Below, in pieces: positions 35,876 to 43,326 of a stretch of DNA of 64,000 bases. The position numbers and the translations under genes were made by a program. The notes below the pieces were generated by a model. That model had not been told where the DNA came from, ran no database searches, and saw nothing but the letters and a program-made list of their open reading frames with translations. Source of the stretch: Candidatus Sulfotelmatobacter sp. (GTDB taxonomy: Bacteria; Vulcanimicrobiota; Vulcanimicrobiia; Vulcanimicrobiales; Vulcanimicrobiaceae); contig DATJRY010000017.1 in the NCBI GenBank assembly GCA_035504415.1, forward strand, positions 248,001 to 312,000, read 5' to 3'. The first letter of the stretch is position 1; each line of letters starts with the position of its first letter.

Positions 35876-36550
35876 TTACGCGGTCAGTCTCGCTTCGGGC
35901 CGGGCCGCTGCGAAGGCGGCGGCGAACGCGCTGAGCGCGTCGGGTGCGACGATGGCGTTGATCTCGTCGCCTTCTTGCAGCATGTCGCCGCCGGCGGCGA
36001 TGCTCACGCTGCCCAGGCGCCGGATGGCGGCGATACGGATCTTACCGTCGACCTCGATCTCGTCGACCCGCTTGCCCGCCTGGGCCCGGGTCACGGTCGC
36101 GACCAGCGAGGAAAGCTTGCCGAAGTCGAACGAGGGGACGCTGGCGTAGGCGACGTCCTGCAGCCGGTCGCGCAGGAAGTGCGCGCCGATGGTGGTCGGC
36201 GAGAACGTCTCGATGCCCAGCTCGCGGTAGAGCTGGGCCCGCGGCGGATCGTAGATGCGCGCGACGATCTTGGGGACCCGGAACATCCGCTGCGCGATCA
36301 GGGCGGCCATGACGTTGCGGTTGTCACCGTCGGTGACCGCGACGAAGCCGTCGGCACGATCGGCGCCGGCGCGTTTGAGGACGTCGTAGTCGATACCGGT
36401 GCCGACCTCGACCTGGCCTGCGAAGCGGTTCCCCAACCGCTTGAACGCGGCGGGGTTCTCGTCCACGACCACGACGTCGTGCTTGTCGGCGACGAGCAGC
36501 TTGGCGAGCGTTGAGCCCACCCGGCCGCAGCCGACGATCAGGTATCTCAT
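35876..36550 (-). CDS. RCK/TrkA-type K+ channel regulatory subunit (2)
   Basis: A 224-aa paralogue of the adjacent gene: RCK_N with LIVGCGRVGSTLAKLL, VVVVDENP and VAVTDGDNRNV, and a C-terminal RCK_C of about 80 residues. The ATG at 36550 is chosen because MRYLIVGCG is the normal start and an AAGG lies eight bases before it; an upstream in-frame start adds 11 residues. The two proteins may form a hetero-assembly on one transporter. Confidence 0.87.
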   Translation of the reverse strand: MRYLIVGCGRVGSTLAKLLVADKHDVVVVDENPAAFKRLGNRFAGQVEVGTGIDYDVLKRAGADRADGFVAVTDGDNRNVMAALIAQRMFRVPKIVARIYDPPRAQLYRELGIETFSPTTIGAHFLRDRLQDVAYASVPSFDFGKLSSLVATVTRAQAGKRVDEIEVDGKIRIAAIRRLGSVSIAAGGDMLQEGDEINAIVAPDALSAFAAAFAAARPEARLTA

Positions 36551-36644
36551 GGGGGCGACCTTGCAGTTCGTTGTTGCGGTCATTGTTCCCCGGGGCAGGA
36601 GCCGCCATGGGCCTTACGAATTCGGGGCTGGTCCGAGCCGGTTA

Positions 36645-36721
36645 CGGGGCGTAGCTCAGCTTGGTAGAGCGCTGCGTTCGGGACGCAGAGGTCACAGGTT
36701 CAAATCCTGCCGCCCCGACCA
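36645..36721 (+). tRNA. tRNA-Pro (anticodon CGG)
   Basis: A 77-base cloverleaf with encoded CCA. The acceptor CGGGGCG pairs with CGCCCCG. The anticodon stem is CTGCG/CGCAG with loop TTCGGGA, giving CGG, which reads proline codon CCG. The T-arm is ACAGG-TTCAAAT-CCTGC with one imperfect end. Anticodon and arms leave little doubt. Confidence 0.95.
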
Positions 36722-36745
36722 TCACCCCTCCCCTCCGGGCCGCCG

Positions 36746-37129
36746 TTGTTCTCACGTTTCAGCCCAGCCGCCCGTCGCGTGCTCCGAGCAGCGGAGCAAG
36801 AGTGCCGGAACCATAACCACTACTACGTGGGCGCCGAGCACATGCTGTACGCGCTGCTGGAGGAGCATGACGGCCGGATCGACGCCCTGCTCGCTTCCGA
36901 GCAGGTGGATCCGGCGCGCATCCACGCCGAAGTCAAGCGCTCGCTCGGCACCGGCGACGGGCGGTCCTGGGAGGGCATCTTGGTGACACCCCGCGTGCGT
37001 ACGATCGTACATGTCGCCGAACGCCTGGCCGGCGACCGGGAGATCGAGCCGATCGACCTGTTCGAGGCGATTCGTACCGAAGGCGGCGGGCTGGCCGCCG
37101 ACATCTTGAGGCGCGCATGGAACACCTGA
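36746..37129 (+). CDS. Stand-alone Clp N-terminal-domain protein
   Basis: A 127-aa protein consisting only of the double Clp_N repeat. It begins FSRFSPAARRVLRAAEQE and HYYVGAEHMLYALL, exactly as the N-domain of ClpC/ClpA begins, and continues with a second repeat ending AADILRRAW. It has no AAA+ ATPase domain. Such proteins (ClpS/ClpC-adaptor or Clp-like orphan types) may modulate Clp chaperone substrate choice. The TTG at 36746 is the only start that keeps the whole conserved front. It overlaps DedA by 13 bases. Confidence 0.75.
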   Translation: MFSRFSPAARRVLRAAEQECRNHNHYYVGAEHMLYALLEEHDGRIDALLASEQVDPARIHAEVKRSLGTGDGRSWEGILVTPRVRTIVHVAERLAGDREIEPIDLFEAIRTEGGGLAADILRRAWNT

Positions 37130-37767
37130 CCCAGATCCTCCACGGCCTGATCCTCCACTACGGCTACGCCGGACTGTTCGTCGTCGTCGTGCTGGGCAAT
37201 CTGGGCGTTCCGGCGGCGCTCGAGGTCGTCCTGACGACCGCCGGCGGCTTGGCCGGGCAAGGGCACCTGCCGCCGGTCGGGGCGGTGCCGGGGTGGGTCG
37301 TCGCGGCGATCGTCGCGCTGTGCGCCGAGCTGATCGGGACCTCGATCCTGTACGCGATCGGCTACTACGGCGGGCTGCCGTTCGTCCACCGCTGGGGTCG
37401 CTACATCCGCTTCAAGGAGCACGAGTACGACCGGGTCCACGCGTACTTCGCGCGCTACGGCGGGTCAACGGTGTTCTGGTGCCGCTTCATCCCGTTCGTG
37501 CGCGGCGTCTCCTCGCTGCCGGCCGGGCTCTCGCGCATGCCCAAGCGCTACTTCCTGACCTACACCGCGCTGGGCTCGGCGCTGTTCTGCTTCGGCCTGG
37601 CGTTCCTGGGCAACGAAGCCGGCCGCAACCTCGACACGATCCTGGCGGCGCTGCACAAGGCGGCCGTGCTGATCGTCGTGCTGGTCGTGGTGGTGGCCGT
37701 CGCCGGCTGGCTGTTCTGGCGCGCGCGCCGCAAGAAGGCCGCCGCCGCCGGCGACCTCGCGGCCTAG
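37117..37767 (+). CDS. DedA-family membrane protein
   Basis: A 216-aa inner-membrane protein of the DedA/SNARE-associated family. It has the re-entrant-loop motif region FVVVVLGNLGVPAALEVVL and the conserved FxxRxxPxxR-like segment FWCRFIPFVRGVSSLPAG, with four or more hydrophobic helices. DedA proteins are undecaprenyl-phosphate or phosphatidylethanolamine flippases and affect membrane potential. A basic tail ends the protein. Two hairpins follow the stop codon. Confidence 0.88.
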   Translation: MEHLTQILHGLILHYGYAGLFVVVVLGNLGVPAALEVVLTTAGGLAGQGHLPPVGAVPGWVVAAIVALCAELIGTSILYAIGYYGGLPFVHRWGRYIRFKEHEYDRVHAYFARYGGSTVFWCRFIPFVRGVSSLPAGLSRMPKRYFLTYTALGSALFCFGLAFLGNEAGRNLDTILAALHKAAVLIVVLVVVVAVAGWLFWRARRKKAAAAGDLAA

Positions 37768-37768
37768 T

Positions 37769-37792
37769 GGATTCGGCCTGAGGGCCGAATCC
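37769..37792 (+). terminator. Hairpin after the DedA gene
   Basis: A perfect 10-bp stem (GGATTCGGCC and its complement) with a TGAG loop, two bases after the DedA stop. No T-run follows, so it may be an RNA-stabilising or Rho-assisted end rather than a standard terminator. Confidence 0.5.
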
Positions 37793-37822
37793 GTCGCGTT
37801 CGGGGCTTCGCCCCGAGCCGCC
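37791..37822 (+). repeat. Dispersed hairpin repeat, copy 2
   Basis: A 32-base unit with stem TCGGGGC-TTC-GCCCCGA. It is the reverse complement of the unit at 9614-9643 apart from one added base pair. Both copies lie immediately downstream of a gene. It abuts the uvrC start. Confidence 0.6.
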
Positions 37823-37826
37823 CGAA

Positions 37827-39845
37827 ATGAACCACGACGATCGACTCGAGCGCACGCTCGCGCAACTGCCCGACCTCCCCGGCGTCTACCAGATGATCGG
37901 AGCGGACGGCCGCATCCTGTACATCGGGAAGGCCGTCTCGCTGCGCAACCGCGTGCGCTCGTACTTCCAGGACTCGGCCGCGCACCCGTATCGCACGCAG
38001 AAGATGGTCGAGCGCGTCGTCGACGTGCGTACCGTCGTGGTGACCAACGAGGTCGAGGCGCTGATCCTCGAGGCCAACCTCATCAAGCGCCATCAGCCGC
38101 CGTTCAACGTGCGGCTGCGCGACGACAAGCGATTCCCGTACCTCAAGGTCACCAACGAGCACTTCCCTCGCGTCGTCTTCACCCGCGTGCTCAAGGACGA
38201 CGGCGCGCGCTACTTCGGCCCCTACACGAACGCCGCCGGACTGCGTGAGCTGATCGATCTGGTGCGCATCGTCTTCCCGCTGCGAACCTGTCGCGAGCCG
38301 ATCGACGGCCGGCGCGCGCGCCCCTGCCTGCAGTACCACATCAAGCGCTGCTTGGCGCCGTGCGTGGGCTACCAGTCCGAGGACGACTACGACAAGCTGG
38401 TCGACGAGGTCGTGCTGTTCCTCGAGGGGCACTACGATCCGCTGATCGAGCGGCTGCAGCGCGAGATGACGGAGTCGGCCGAGCAGTACAACTTCGAGGC
38501 GGCGGCGCGGCTGCGCGACCGCATCATCGCGGTGCGGCGCACGATCGAAGCGCAGAAGGTCGTCTGGCGCTCGCGCATCGACGTCGACCTGATGGCACTC
38601 GCGCGCGGTCAAGGTCAGGCGTGCGTGCAAGTCTTCCTCGTCCGCGACGGCAAGCTGCTGGGTCAGGAATACTTCGTGCTCGACGGGACCGACGAGGCCA
38701 GCGACGCGGAGATCTTCTCGGAGTTCCTCAAGCAGTTCTACACGGCGCGCACGGGCGCGCGCGACGCGGGCAGTCTTGACGGCGCGGTCGAGACCTCACC
38801 GCTGGCACTGCGCGCCGCGCGCGACCAGCCCGTGCCGATGGCCGAGAAGACGCACGCTCGGCGGCGCCGGGCGTGGGAGTCGGCGGTTCCCAAGGAGATC
38901 CTGGTCGAGGCGCTCCCCGACGACCGCAGCGTGATCGAAGCCTGGCTGACGGAGATCAAGGGCCAACGGGTGCGCGTCCTGCGCCCCGAGCGCGGCGAGC
39001 GCCGCGAGTACCTGAGCCTGGTGAAGAAGAACGCCGAGCAGAACCTGCGCGCGTATCTGGCGCACCAGGAAGCGGTCGAGAGCGCCTCGGCCAGCGCGCT
39101 GACGGAGCTGGCGACCGCGCTCGACTTGCCCGAGCCGCCGCACCGCATCGAATGCTACGACATCTCGAACATCCAGGGGACGAACTCGGTCGCCTCGATG
39201 GTCGTCTTCATCGAAGGGCGCCCGAAGAAGAGCGACTACCGTAACTTCACCATTCAGACCGTCGAGGGACCCAACGACTTCGCCTCGATGCAAGAGACGC
39301 TGCGGCGGCGGCTGCGCTATCTGCGCCGTGACGCCGACCGGCCGCCGATCGACGAGCGGAACGCCGCCGCGCTGGCGCTCGAGGCGCAGGTGCGCAAGAA
39401 GGAGCGCTTCCACCAGCAGCCCGATCTGCTCTTGATCGACGGCGGCAAGGGACAGCTCAACGCGGTCGTCGAGGTGCTCCACGAGCTCGACATGTGGGGC
39501 ATCCCGGTCGCCGGGCTGGCCAAGGAGCACGAGTGGCTCTACCTTCCCGGACAGTCGGAGCCGATCGTGCTCGCGCCCAACTCGCCCGGTTTGCATTTGG
39601 TCAAGCGCATCCGCGACGAGGCGCACCGTTTCGCCATCACCCACCACCGCAACCGGCGCGGGAAGTCGATGACGCGCTCGGCGCTCGACGCGCTCGACGG
39701 CGTGGGCCCGGTGCGCCGCAAACGGCTGCTGACGGCGTTCGGTTCGGTGGCCGCGATTCGTCGCGCGTCCGTCGACGAGATCGCGGCCGTCAAGGGGATG
39801 ACGCCGGCGTTGGCATCACGGGTGAAGGCCGGCCTCGAGCGCTAG
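37827..39845 (+). CDS. uvrC: Excinuclease ABC subunit C
   Basis: A 672-aa UvrC. The GIY-YIG nuclease (GVYQMIGADGRILYIGKA) makes the 3' incision. A Cys-containing middle region follows (CLQYHIKRCLAPC), then the UvrB-binding helix (EQYNFEAAARLRDRI). The RNase-H-like domain for the 5' incision has CYDISNIQGTNSVASMVVF and LLIDGGKGQLNAV, and tandem HhH motifs end the protein. Length is normal; the ATG at 37827 is supported by the family start. Confidence 0.96.
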   Translation: MNHDDRLERTLAQLPDLPGVYQMIGADGRILYIGKAVSLRNRVRSYFQDSAAHPYRTQKMVERVVDVRTVVVTNEVEALILEANLIKRHQPPFNVRLRDDKRFPYLKVTNEHFPRVVFTRVLKDDGARYFGPYTNAAGLRELIDLVRIVFPLRTCREPIDGRRARPCLQYHIKRCLAPCVGYQSEDDYDKLVDEVVLFLEGHYDPLIERLQREMTESAEQYNFEAAARLRDRIIAVRRTIEAQKVVWRSRIDVDLMALARGQGQACVQVFLVRDGKLLGQEYFVLDGTDEASDAEIFSEFLKQFYTARTGARDAGSLDGAVETSPLALRAARDQPVPMAEKTHARRRRAWESAVPKEILVEALPDDRSVIEAWLTEIKGQRVRVLRPERGERREYLSLVKKNAEQNLRAYLAHQEAVESASASALTELATALDLPEPPHRIECYDISNIQGTNSVASMVVFIEGRPKKSDYRNFTIQTVEGPNDFASMQETLRRRLRYLRRDADRPPIDERNAAALALEAQVRKKERFHQQPDLLLIDGGKGQLNAVVEVLHELDMWGIPVAGLAKEHEWLYLPGQSEPIVLAPNSPGLHLVKRIRDEAHRFAITHHRNRRGKSMTRSALDALDGVGPVRRKRLLTAFGSVAAIRRASVDEIAAVKGMTPALASRVKAGLER

Positions 39846-40025
39846 CACGCCTTCCGGCGGAGCGTCACACGACGCACAGCTCGACCGCTGTGCATGCCAC
39901 CGTCGCGCAGGTCGTCGTCGTCGCGCGACCGAGCGTAACCGGCGCATTCGCGGGTACGATCGCAAGGCTCCGCTCACGAGCGACACAGCAGCACACCACG
40001 AGTCAGTGAGGTCAGCAACCTTCCG

Positions 40026-40169
40026 ATGCCGTTTTTCGACGAGCGCAACGACTACGCGATCCAGGTTACCGTGGACGACGACGACGATACCGACGAAGAC
40101 GACGACGACGAAGACGACGACGACGACGACGAGGACGTCGACGACGAGGACGTCGAGGAAGACGAGTAG
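40026..40169 (+). CDS. 47-aa extremely acidic microprotein
   Basis: A 48-codon frame with ATG and TAG. It begins MPFFDERNDYAIQVTV and is followed by about 30 residues that are almost all Asp or Glu, with a few Val near the end. The frame is uninterrupted while the codons alternate GAC, GAT, GAG and GAA, so it is not a simple DNA trinucleotide repeat. GAGG stands 14 bases before the ATG, rather far. Short N-terminal sequence plus poly-acid tail recalls small acidic proteins that bind basic partners, but I know no family. It occupies part of the space between uvrC and the opposite-strand hydrolase gene; bases 39846-40025 hold nothing else. Confidence 0.5.
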   Translation: MPFFDERNDYAIQVTVDDDDDTDEDDDDEDDDDDDEDVDDEDVEEDE

Positions 40170-40178
40170 GGCCGTCGC

Positions 40179-41117
40179 CTACGACGCGGACGCGGGCCGA
40201 CCGGGAGCGGTCGGCCCGGACGCGCCGGCCTGGAACGCGGTCAGCGCGGCGTAGAACGGGTCCGGATTCTCGAGCCACGGGAAGTGCCCCGCGCGCGGGA
40301 TCGTGACGACGGTCGCGTGCGGGAAGAGCGCGTCGAGCGCCGGCTTCGCCGCCAGCGACGGGTCGACGTCGCCGTAGACGACCAGGGTGGGGATGGTCGT
40401 GCCGCGCAGGGCGGCCTTGACGTCGTAGTGCTTCGTGAGATCGGGCCAGAGCAGGTTCTGCACGTCGTCGTGCACGACGATCGCGCCCGGACGCGCCGCG
40501 TACGCCGCGCCGAGCGCGTTGTCGAAGAAGTACCCCGGCAGGATCGCGTAGAGGTCCGGTCGCCCCGCCGTGCCCGCCGCCTGCGCGGCTGCCCGCTGTG
40601 CCGGCGTGAGGCGGGCGCGAATCCGGCGCTCGAAGTCTTGGCCGAAGCGCAGGTCCGGGCCGCCGGGATCGAGCAGCGCGAGCGATGCGACGCGTTCGGG
40701 GTGCGCGGCCGCATAGGCCATCGCCAGCATCGTGCCCCACGAGTGACCGATCAGCGCGAGCCGTTCGAGCCCCACCTGGGTGCGCAGGTCGTCGAGGTCC
40801 GCGATGAAGCCGGCCAGGGTCATCTGCGCGCCGTCGGCTTCCGCGGCGCGCGACGCGCCGGTACCCCGCTGGTCGAAGACCAGCTCGGTCCGGCCGTTCG
40901 CGAGCCGTTCGGCGACCGGGTCGAGATAGGTCGAATCGATGCCGGGGCCGCCGGCCAGCAAGACGTCGATCGGGCCGTCCGTGCCGAAGCGGCGATAGGC
41001 GAGAGAACCGCCCGCGGCGGGAAAAGAGACGCCCTCGGGGGCCGCGCCCCGTGCGGGCGCGAACGCAGCGGCGCCGAGCGTCGCCGCCGTGGCGAGCATG
41101 AAGCGCCGGCGGTTCAC
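40179..41117 (-). CDS. Secreted alpha/beta hydrolase (proline-iminopeptidase-like)
   Basis: A 312-aa hydrolase. The N terminus NRRRFMLATAATL is a Tat-type signal peptide. The fold shows GGPGIDSTY (oxyanion region), DQRGTGAS, the nucleophile elbow GHSWGT, a catalytic Asp in GDVDPS and His in AGHFPW. The HGGPG-like and DQRGxG motifs are those of proline iminopeptidases and related lactonases and epoxide hydrolases. The substrate is open. The GTG at 41117 is chosen because the twin arginines follow directly. Confidence 0.82.
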   Translation of the reverse strand: MNRRRFMLATAATLGAAAFAPARGAAPEGVSFPAAGGSLAYRRFGTDGPIDVLLAGGPGIDSTYLDPVAERLANGRTELVFDQRGTGASRAAEADGAQMTLAGFIADLDDLRTQVGLERLALIGHSWGTMLAMAYAAAHPERVASLALLDPGGPDLRFGQDFERRIRARLTPAQRAAAQAAGTAGRPDLYAILPGYFFDNALGAAYAARPGAIVVHDDVQNLLWPDLTKHYDVKAALRGTTIPTLVVYGDVDPSLAAKPALDALFPHATVVTIPRAGHFPWLENPDPFYAALTAFQAGASGPTAPGRPASAS

Positions 41118-41144
41118 CGCAGCGAGCAGAGCGAAGGAGCGTGC

Positions 41145-41507
41145 ATGGGTTTCATCATCCGGGTCATCGTCAACGCGATCGCCCTCTACGTCATCGCATA
41201 CTTCGGGTTGATCCACGGGGTCGGCGTGAGCGGGGTGGGCGGGGCGCTGCTGGCCGCGCTGATTCTCGGCGTCGTCAACGCGATCTTGCGTCCGATTCTG
41301 GTGATCCTGAGCCTGCCGCTCCAGATCGTCACGCTCGGCTTGTTCACGCTCGTGATCAACGGCTTGCTGTTCTGGCTCGTCGGCTCGCTGGGAATCGGAC
41401 TCTACGTCCACGGCTTCTGGGCCGGTTTCTGGGGCGCGATCGCGACCGCGATCATCTCCTGGATACTCAGCTTGTTCACGGCTGGTTTCGACCGCAAGAC
41501 GGCCTGA
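41145..41507 (+). CDS. Phage-holin-family-4-like small membrane protein
   Basis: A 120-aa protein with four closely spaced transmembrane helices. ILGVVNAILRPILVILSLP and LGLFTLVINGLLFWLVG are typical of the PF04020 'mycobacterial 4 TMS phage holin' family, which despite its name is a widespread chromosomal membrane protein of unknown role. AAGGAG lies five bases before the ATG. Its stop is directly followed by the pyrD start. Confidence 0.85.
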   Translation: MGFIIRVIVNAIALYVIAYFGLIHGVGVSGVGGALLAALILGVVNAILRPILVILSLPLQIVTLGLFTLVINGLLFWLVGSLGIGLYVHGFWAGFWGAIATAIISWILSLFTAGFDRKTA

Positions 41508-42587
41508 GTGTTCGACCCGTTCCGGCTGGCGCGGCCGCTGCTGCATCGCCTCGACCCCGAAGACGCGCACGAGCTGACGCTGCGCGCGCTCGAGAGCGGG
41601 CTCGTGCCGGGCCAGCCGCGCGACGACGATCCGATCTTGGCGACGACGCTGTTCGGGCGTGCGCTGCCGAACCCGATCGGATTGGCCGCCGGGTTCGACA
41701 AGAACGGGCGCGTCTACGAACGGATGGCCGCGCACGGCTTCGGGTTCGTCGAGATCGGCGGTGTGACGCCCAAACCGCAGCTCGGCAATCCGCGACCGCG
41801 CGTGTTCCGCTTGCCCGAAGACGGCGCGGTCATCAATCGCATGGGCTTTCCGAACGACGGCGCCGACGCGCTCGAAGCGCGGCTGGCGCGCAAGGGACGC
41901 GGGCCGCTCGGTGCGCTCGGCGTCAACCTCGCCGCCAACGGCGACAGCGACGATCCGACGGCCGATTTCGTCTGGCTCGCACGCCGCTTCGCGCCGCACG
42001 CGGACTACCTCACGCTGGACATCTCGTGCCCGAACAGCGAGAACGGACAGCTCTTTCTCGATCCGGTGCGATTGGCCGAGCTGCTCGCCCAACTGGCGGC
42101 GATCCCGTGGTACGGCGCGCGCCCGACGATGGTCGCCAAGCTCGCGCCCGACGTCGAGGACGCGTTGCTCGAACGCCTCGTGACGACCCTGGTCGCGGGC
42201 GGCATCGACGGCATCGTCGTCGCCAACACGACGCGCACGCGTCCGCGCGGCCTGCACGGCGCCGCGGCGGCCGAGCCCGGCGGGCTCTCGGGCCGGCCGT
42301 TGCTCGCACCCTCGACCGCGCTGCTGGCGCGCGTGCGCGACCTGACCGGCGGACGGATCCCGCTGATCGGGGTAGGCGGCGTCGCCTCCGGCGCGGACGC
42401 CTACGCCAAGGTCCGGGCGGGCGCGAGCGCGGTGCAGCTCTACACCGGCCTGATCTACGAGGGGACGGCCCTGGTGACCCGGATCAAGCGCGAGCTCGCC
42501 GCGCTGCTGCGCCGGGACGGCTTCGCCTCGGTGGCCGAAGCGAGCGGCACGCCGGCGGGAACCGCCGGTTTGGGTACCGTGTTATAG
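41508..42587 (+). CDS. pyrD: Dihydroorotate dehydrogenase (quinone), class 2
   Basis: A 359-aa flavoprotein that oxidises dihydroorotate to orotate in pyrimidine synthesis, passing electrons to membrane quinone. It has an N-terminal membrane-associating helix region (FDPFRLARPLLHRL), NPIGLAAGFDKNG, VINRMGFPNDG, and ISCPNSENG with the catalytic Ser that defines class 2, then IGVGGVASGADAY and YTGLIYEG. GTG start directly after the holin-like gene. Its last codons overlap the likely ssrA promoter. Confidence 0.94.
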   Translation: MFDPFRLARPLLHRLDPEDAHELTLRALESGLVPGQPRDDDPILATTLFGRALPNPIGLAAGFDKNGRVYERMAAHGFGFVEIGGVTPKPQLGNPRPRVFRLPEDGAVINRMGFPNDGADALEARLARKGRGPLGALGVNLAANGDSDDPTADFVWLARRFAPHADYLTLDISCPNSENGQLFLDPVRLAELLAQLAAIPWYGARPTMVAKLAPDVEDALLERLVTTLVAGGIDGIVVANTTRTRPRGLHGAAAAEPGGLSGRPLLAPSTALLARVRDLTGGRIPLIGVGGVASGADAYAKVRAGASAVQLYTGLIYEGTALVTRIKRELAALLRRDGFASVAEASGTPAGTAGLGTVL

Positions 42588-42588
42588 T
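42580..42588 (+). promoter_or_regulatory. Extended -10 promoter candidate for ssrA
   Basis: The bases TGTTATAGT form an extended -10 element (TGn followed by TATAGT), placed over the pyrD stop codon. It would start transcription about 20-25 bases before the mature tmRNA 5' end, leaving a short leader for RNase P to remove. No good -35 box is seen. Confidence 0.45.
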
Positions 42589-42617
42589 GGGGTGCTGGTC
42601 CTACGGGACTCGTTCGC

Positions 42618-42976
42618 GGGGCTGAGTAGTCTCGACGGGGAGATCCGTGGCCGACGTAAGCAGGCGGAGTTGTGAGCCCTCCTAAAACGATCACAAGCGT
42701 TTACACGCGAACAACGAATACGCTCTCGCTGCTTAAGCTAAACACTTAACAGCGACCGTCCGCGGAGGGTAGCCGGATCCACTCTGCCGACGGTCATCAA
42801 GTCCGGCTAGGATGCTGAGGCGCTCCGAGAGGCATCCGAAACTCAACCGGAGATGCGACGTCCCTGATTCCTGTTCCGAGAAGCTGGGACGTCTAAGACA
42901 AAATCGGTACTGAGCCTGGAGAAAGCGGCGGTCCGGCTTTTCGGACCCGGGGGGCGGCTCCCCGGCAGCTCCACCA
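42618..42976 (+). ncRNA. ssrA: Transfer-messenger RNA (tmRNA)
   Basis: A roughly 359-base RNA. The 5' end GGGGCTGA and TCTCGACGGGGA are characteristic. The acceptor GGGGCTG pairs with CAGCTCC (one G-U pair) before the discriminator A and encoded CCA at 42974-42976. An internal tag frame encodes ANNEYALAA and stop. With SmpB it rescues stalled ribosomes and marks products for proteolysis. The T-arm is odd: the stem CCGGGG/CCCCGG encloses GGCGGCT instead of the universal TTCGA-type loop (see findings). A strong terminator follows. One-piece, not permuted. Confidence 0.93.
42707..42736 (+). other. tmRNA tag-peptide reading frame (ANNEYALAA)
   Basis: Codons from GCG at 42707 to TAA at 42734-42736 encode Ala-Asn-Asn-Glu-Tyr-Ala-Leu-Ala-Ala. 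The ALAA ending is the ClpXP/ClpAP recognition signal. The resume codon is most likely the GCG, as most tmRNAs resume at alanine. Confidence 0.9.
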
Positions 42977-42981
42977 TATCG

Positions 42982-43066
42982 CCATGTACGTGCTCAATCC
43001 CCTCTGCCAGTGAGATCGCCCAGCGACTCCCCGGCAGAGGGGATTGAGTTTTTCGTGATTGGGCGC
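42982..43066 (+). repeat. Left flanking repeat of the defence island (85 bp)
   Basis: Starts six bases after the tmRNA CCA. It shares ordered blocks with the unit at 49408-49490: CCATGTA, TGCT, ATCCC, GATCGCCCA, TTTTTCGT and TTGGGCGC. Both units contain a terminator-like hairpin. Spacing between blocks differs, so the copies are diverged or separately derived. Confidence 0.5.
42993..43053 (+). terminator. Rho-independent terminator of ssrA
   Basis: A perfect 16-bp stem (CTCAATCCCCTCTGCC at 42993-43008 with its complement at 43033-43048), a 24-base loop and a run of five T. It begins 17 bases after the CCA end of tmRNA. Confidence 0.85.
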
Positions 43067-43326
43067 TTTCGTCCCAGTCACTGTCGCCGTTGGGCGATTC
43101 TGTCCGTTCCCGTCGACGATGTCCGCGGCGGGCACGAGATCGTCGAGGTGGCCGTTCTTGATGTAATATCACTCCGGCGGCGGCGGCCAACGACGTTGTT
43201 GTTGAAGTCGACGACGCCGTCGTAGAGCTTTTCGAGTATCGACAAAGCGACTGACGATAGACCGGGCAGTTGGAGGTTCATAGCAAAACGATGAGCCCGG
43301 GCCTCCTCCACGGATCGGAGTCAACG

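Noticed and set aside
40080-40165. The GAC/GAG-rich tract as a simple DNA repeat or CRISPR-like array
   Set aside because: Not a regular repeat: codons vary synonymously and keep one reading frame; no spacer pattern.
43078-43311. A 77-codon minus-strand frame before the HEPN pair, beginning MNLQLPGLSS after an upstream start
   Set aside because: The first 35 residues look protein-like but the rest is compositional noise; at best a remnant of an older gene.
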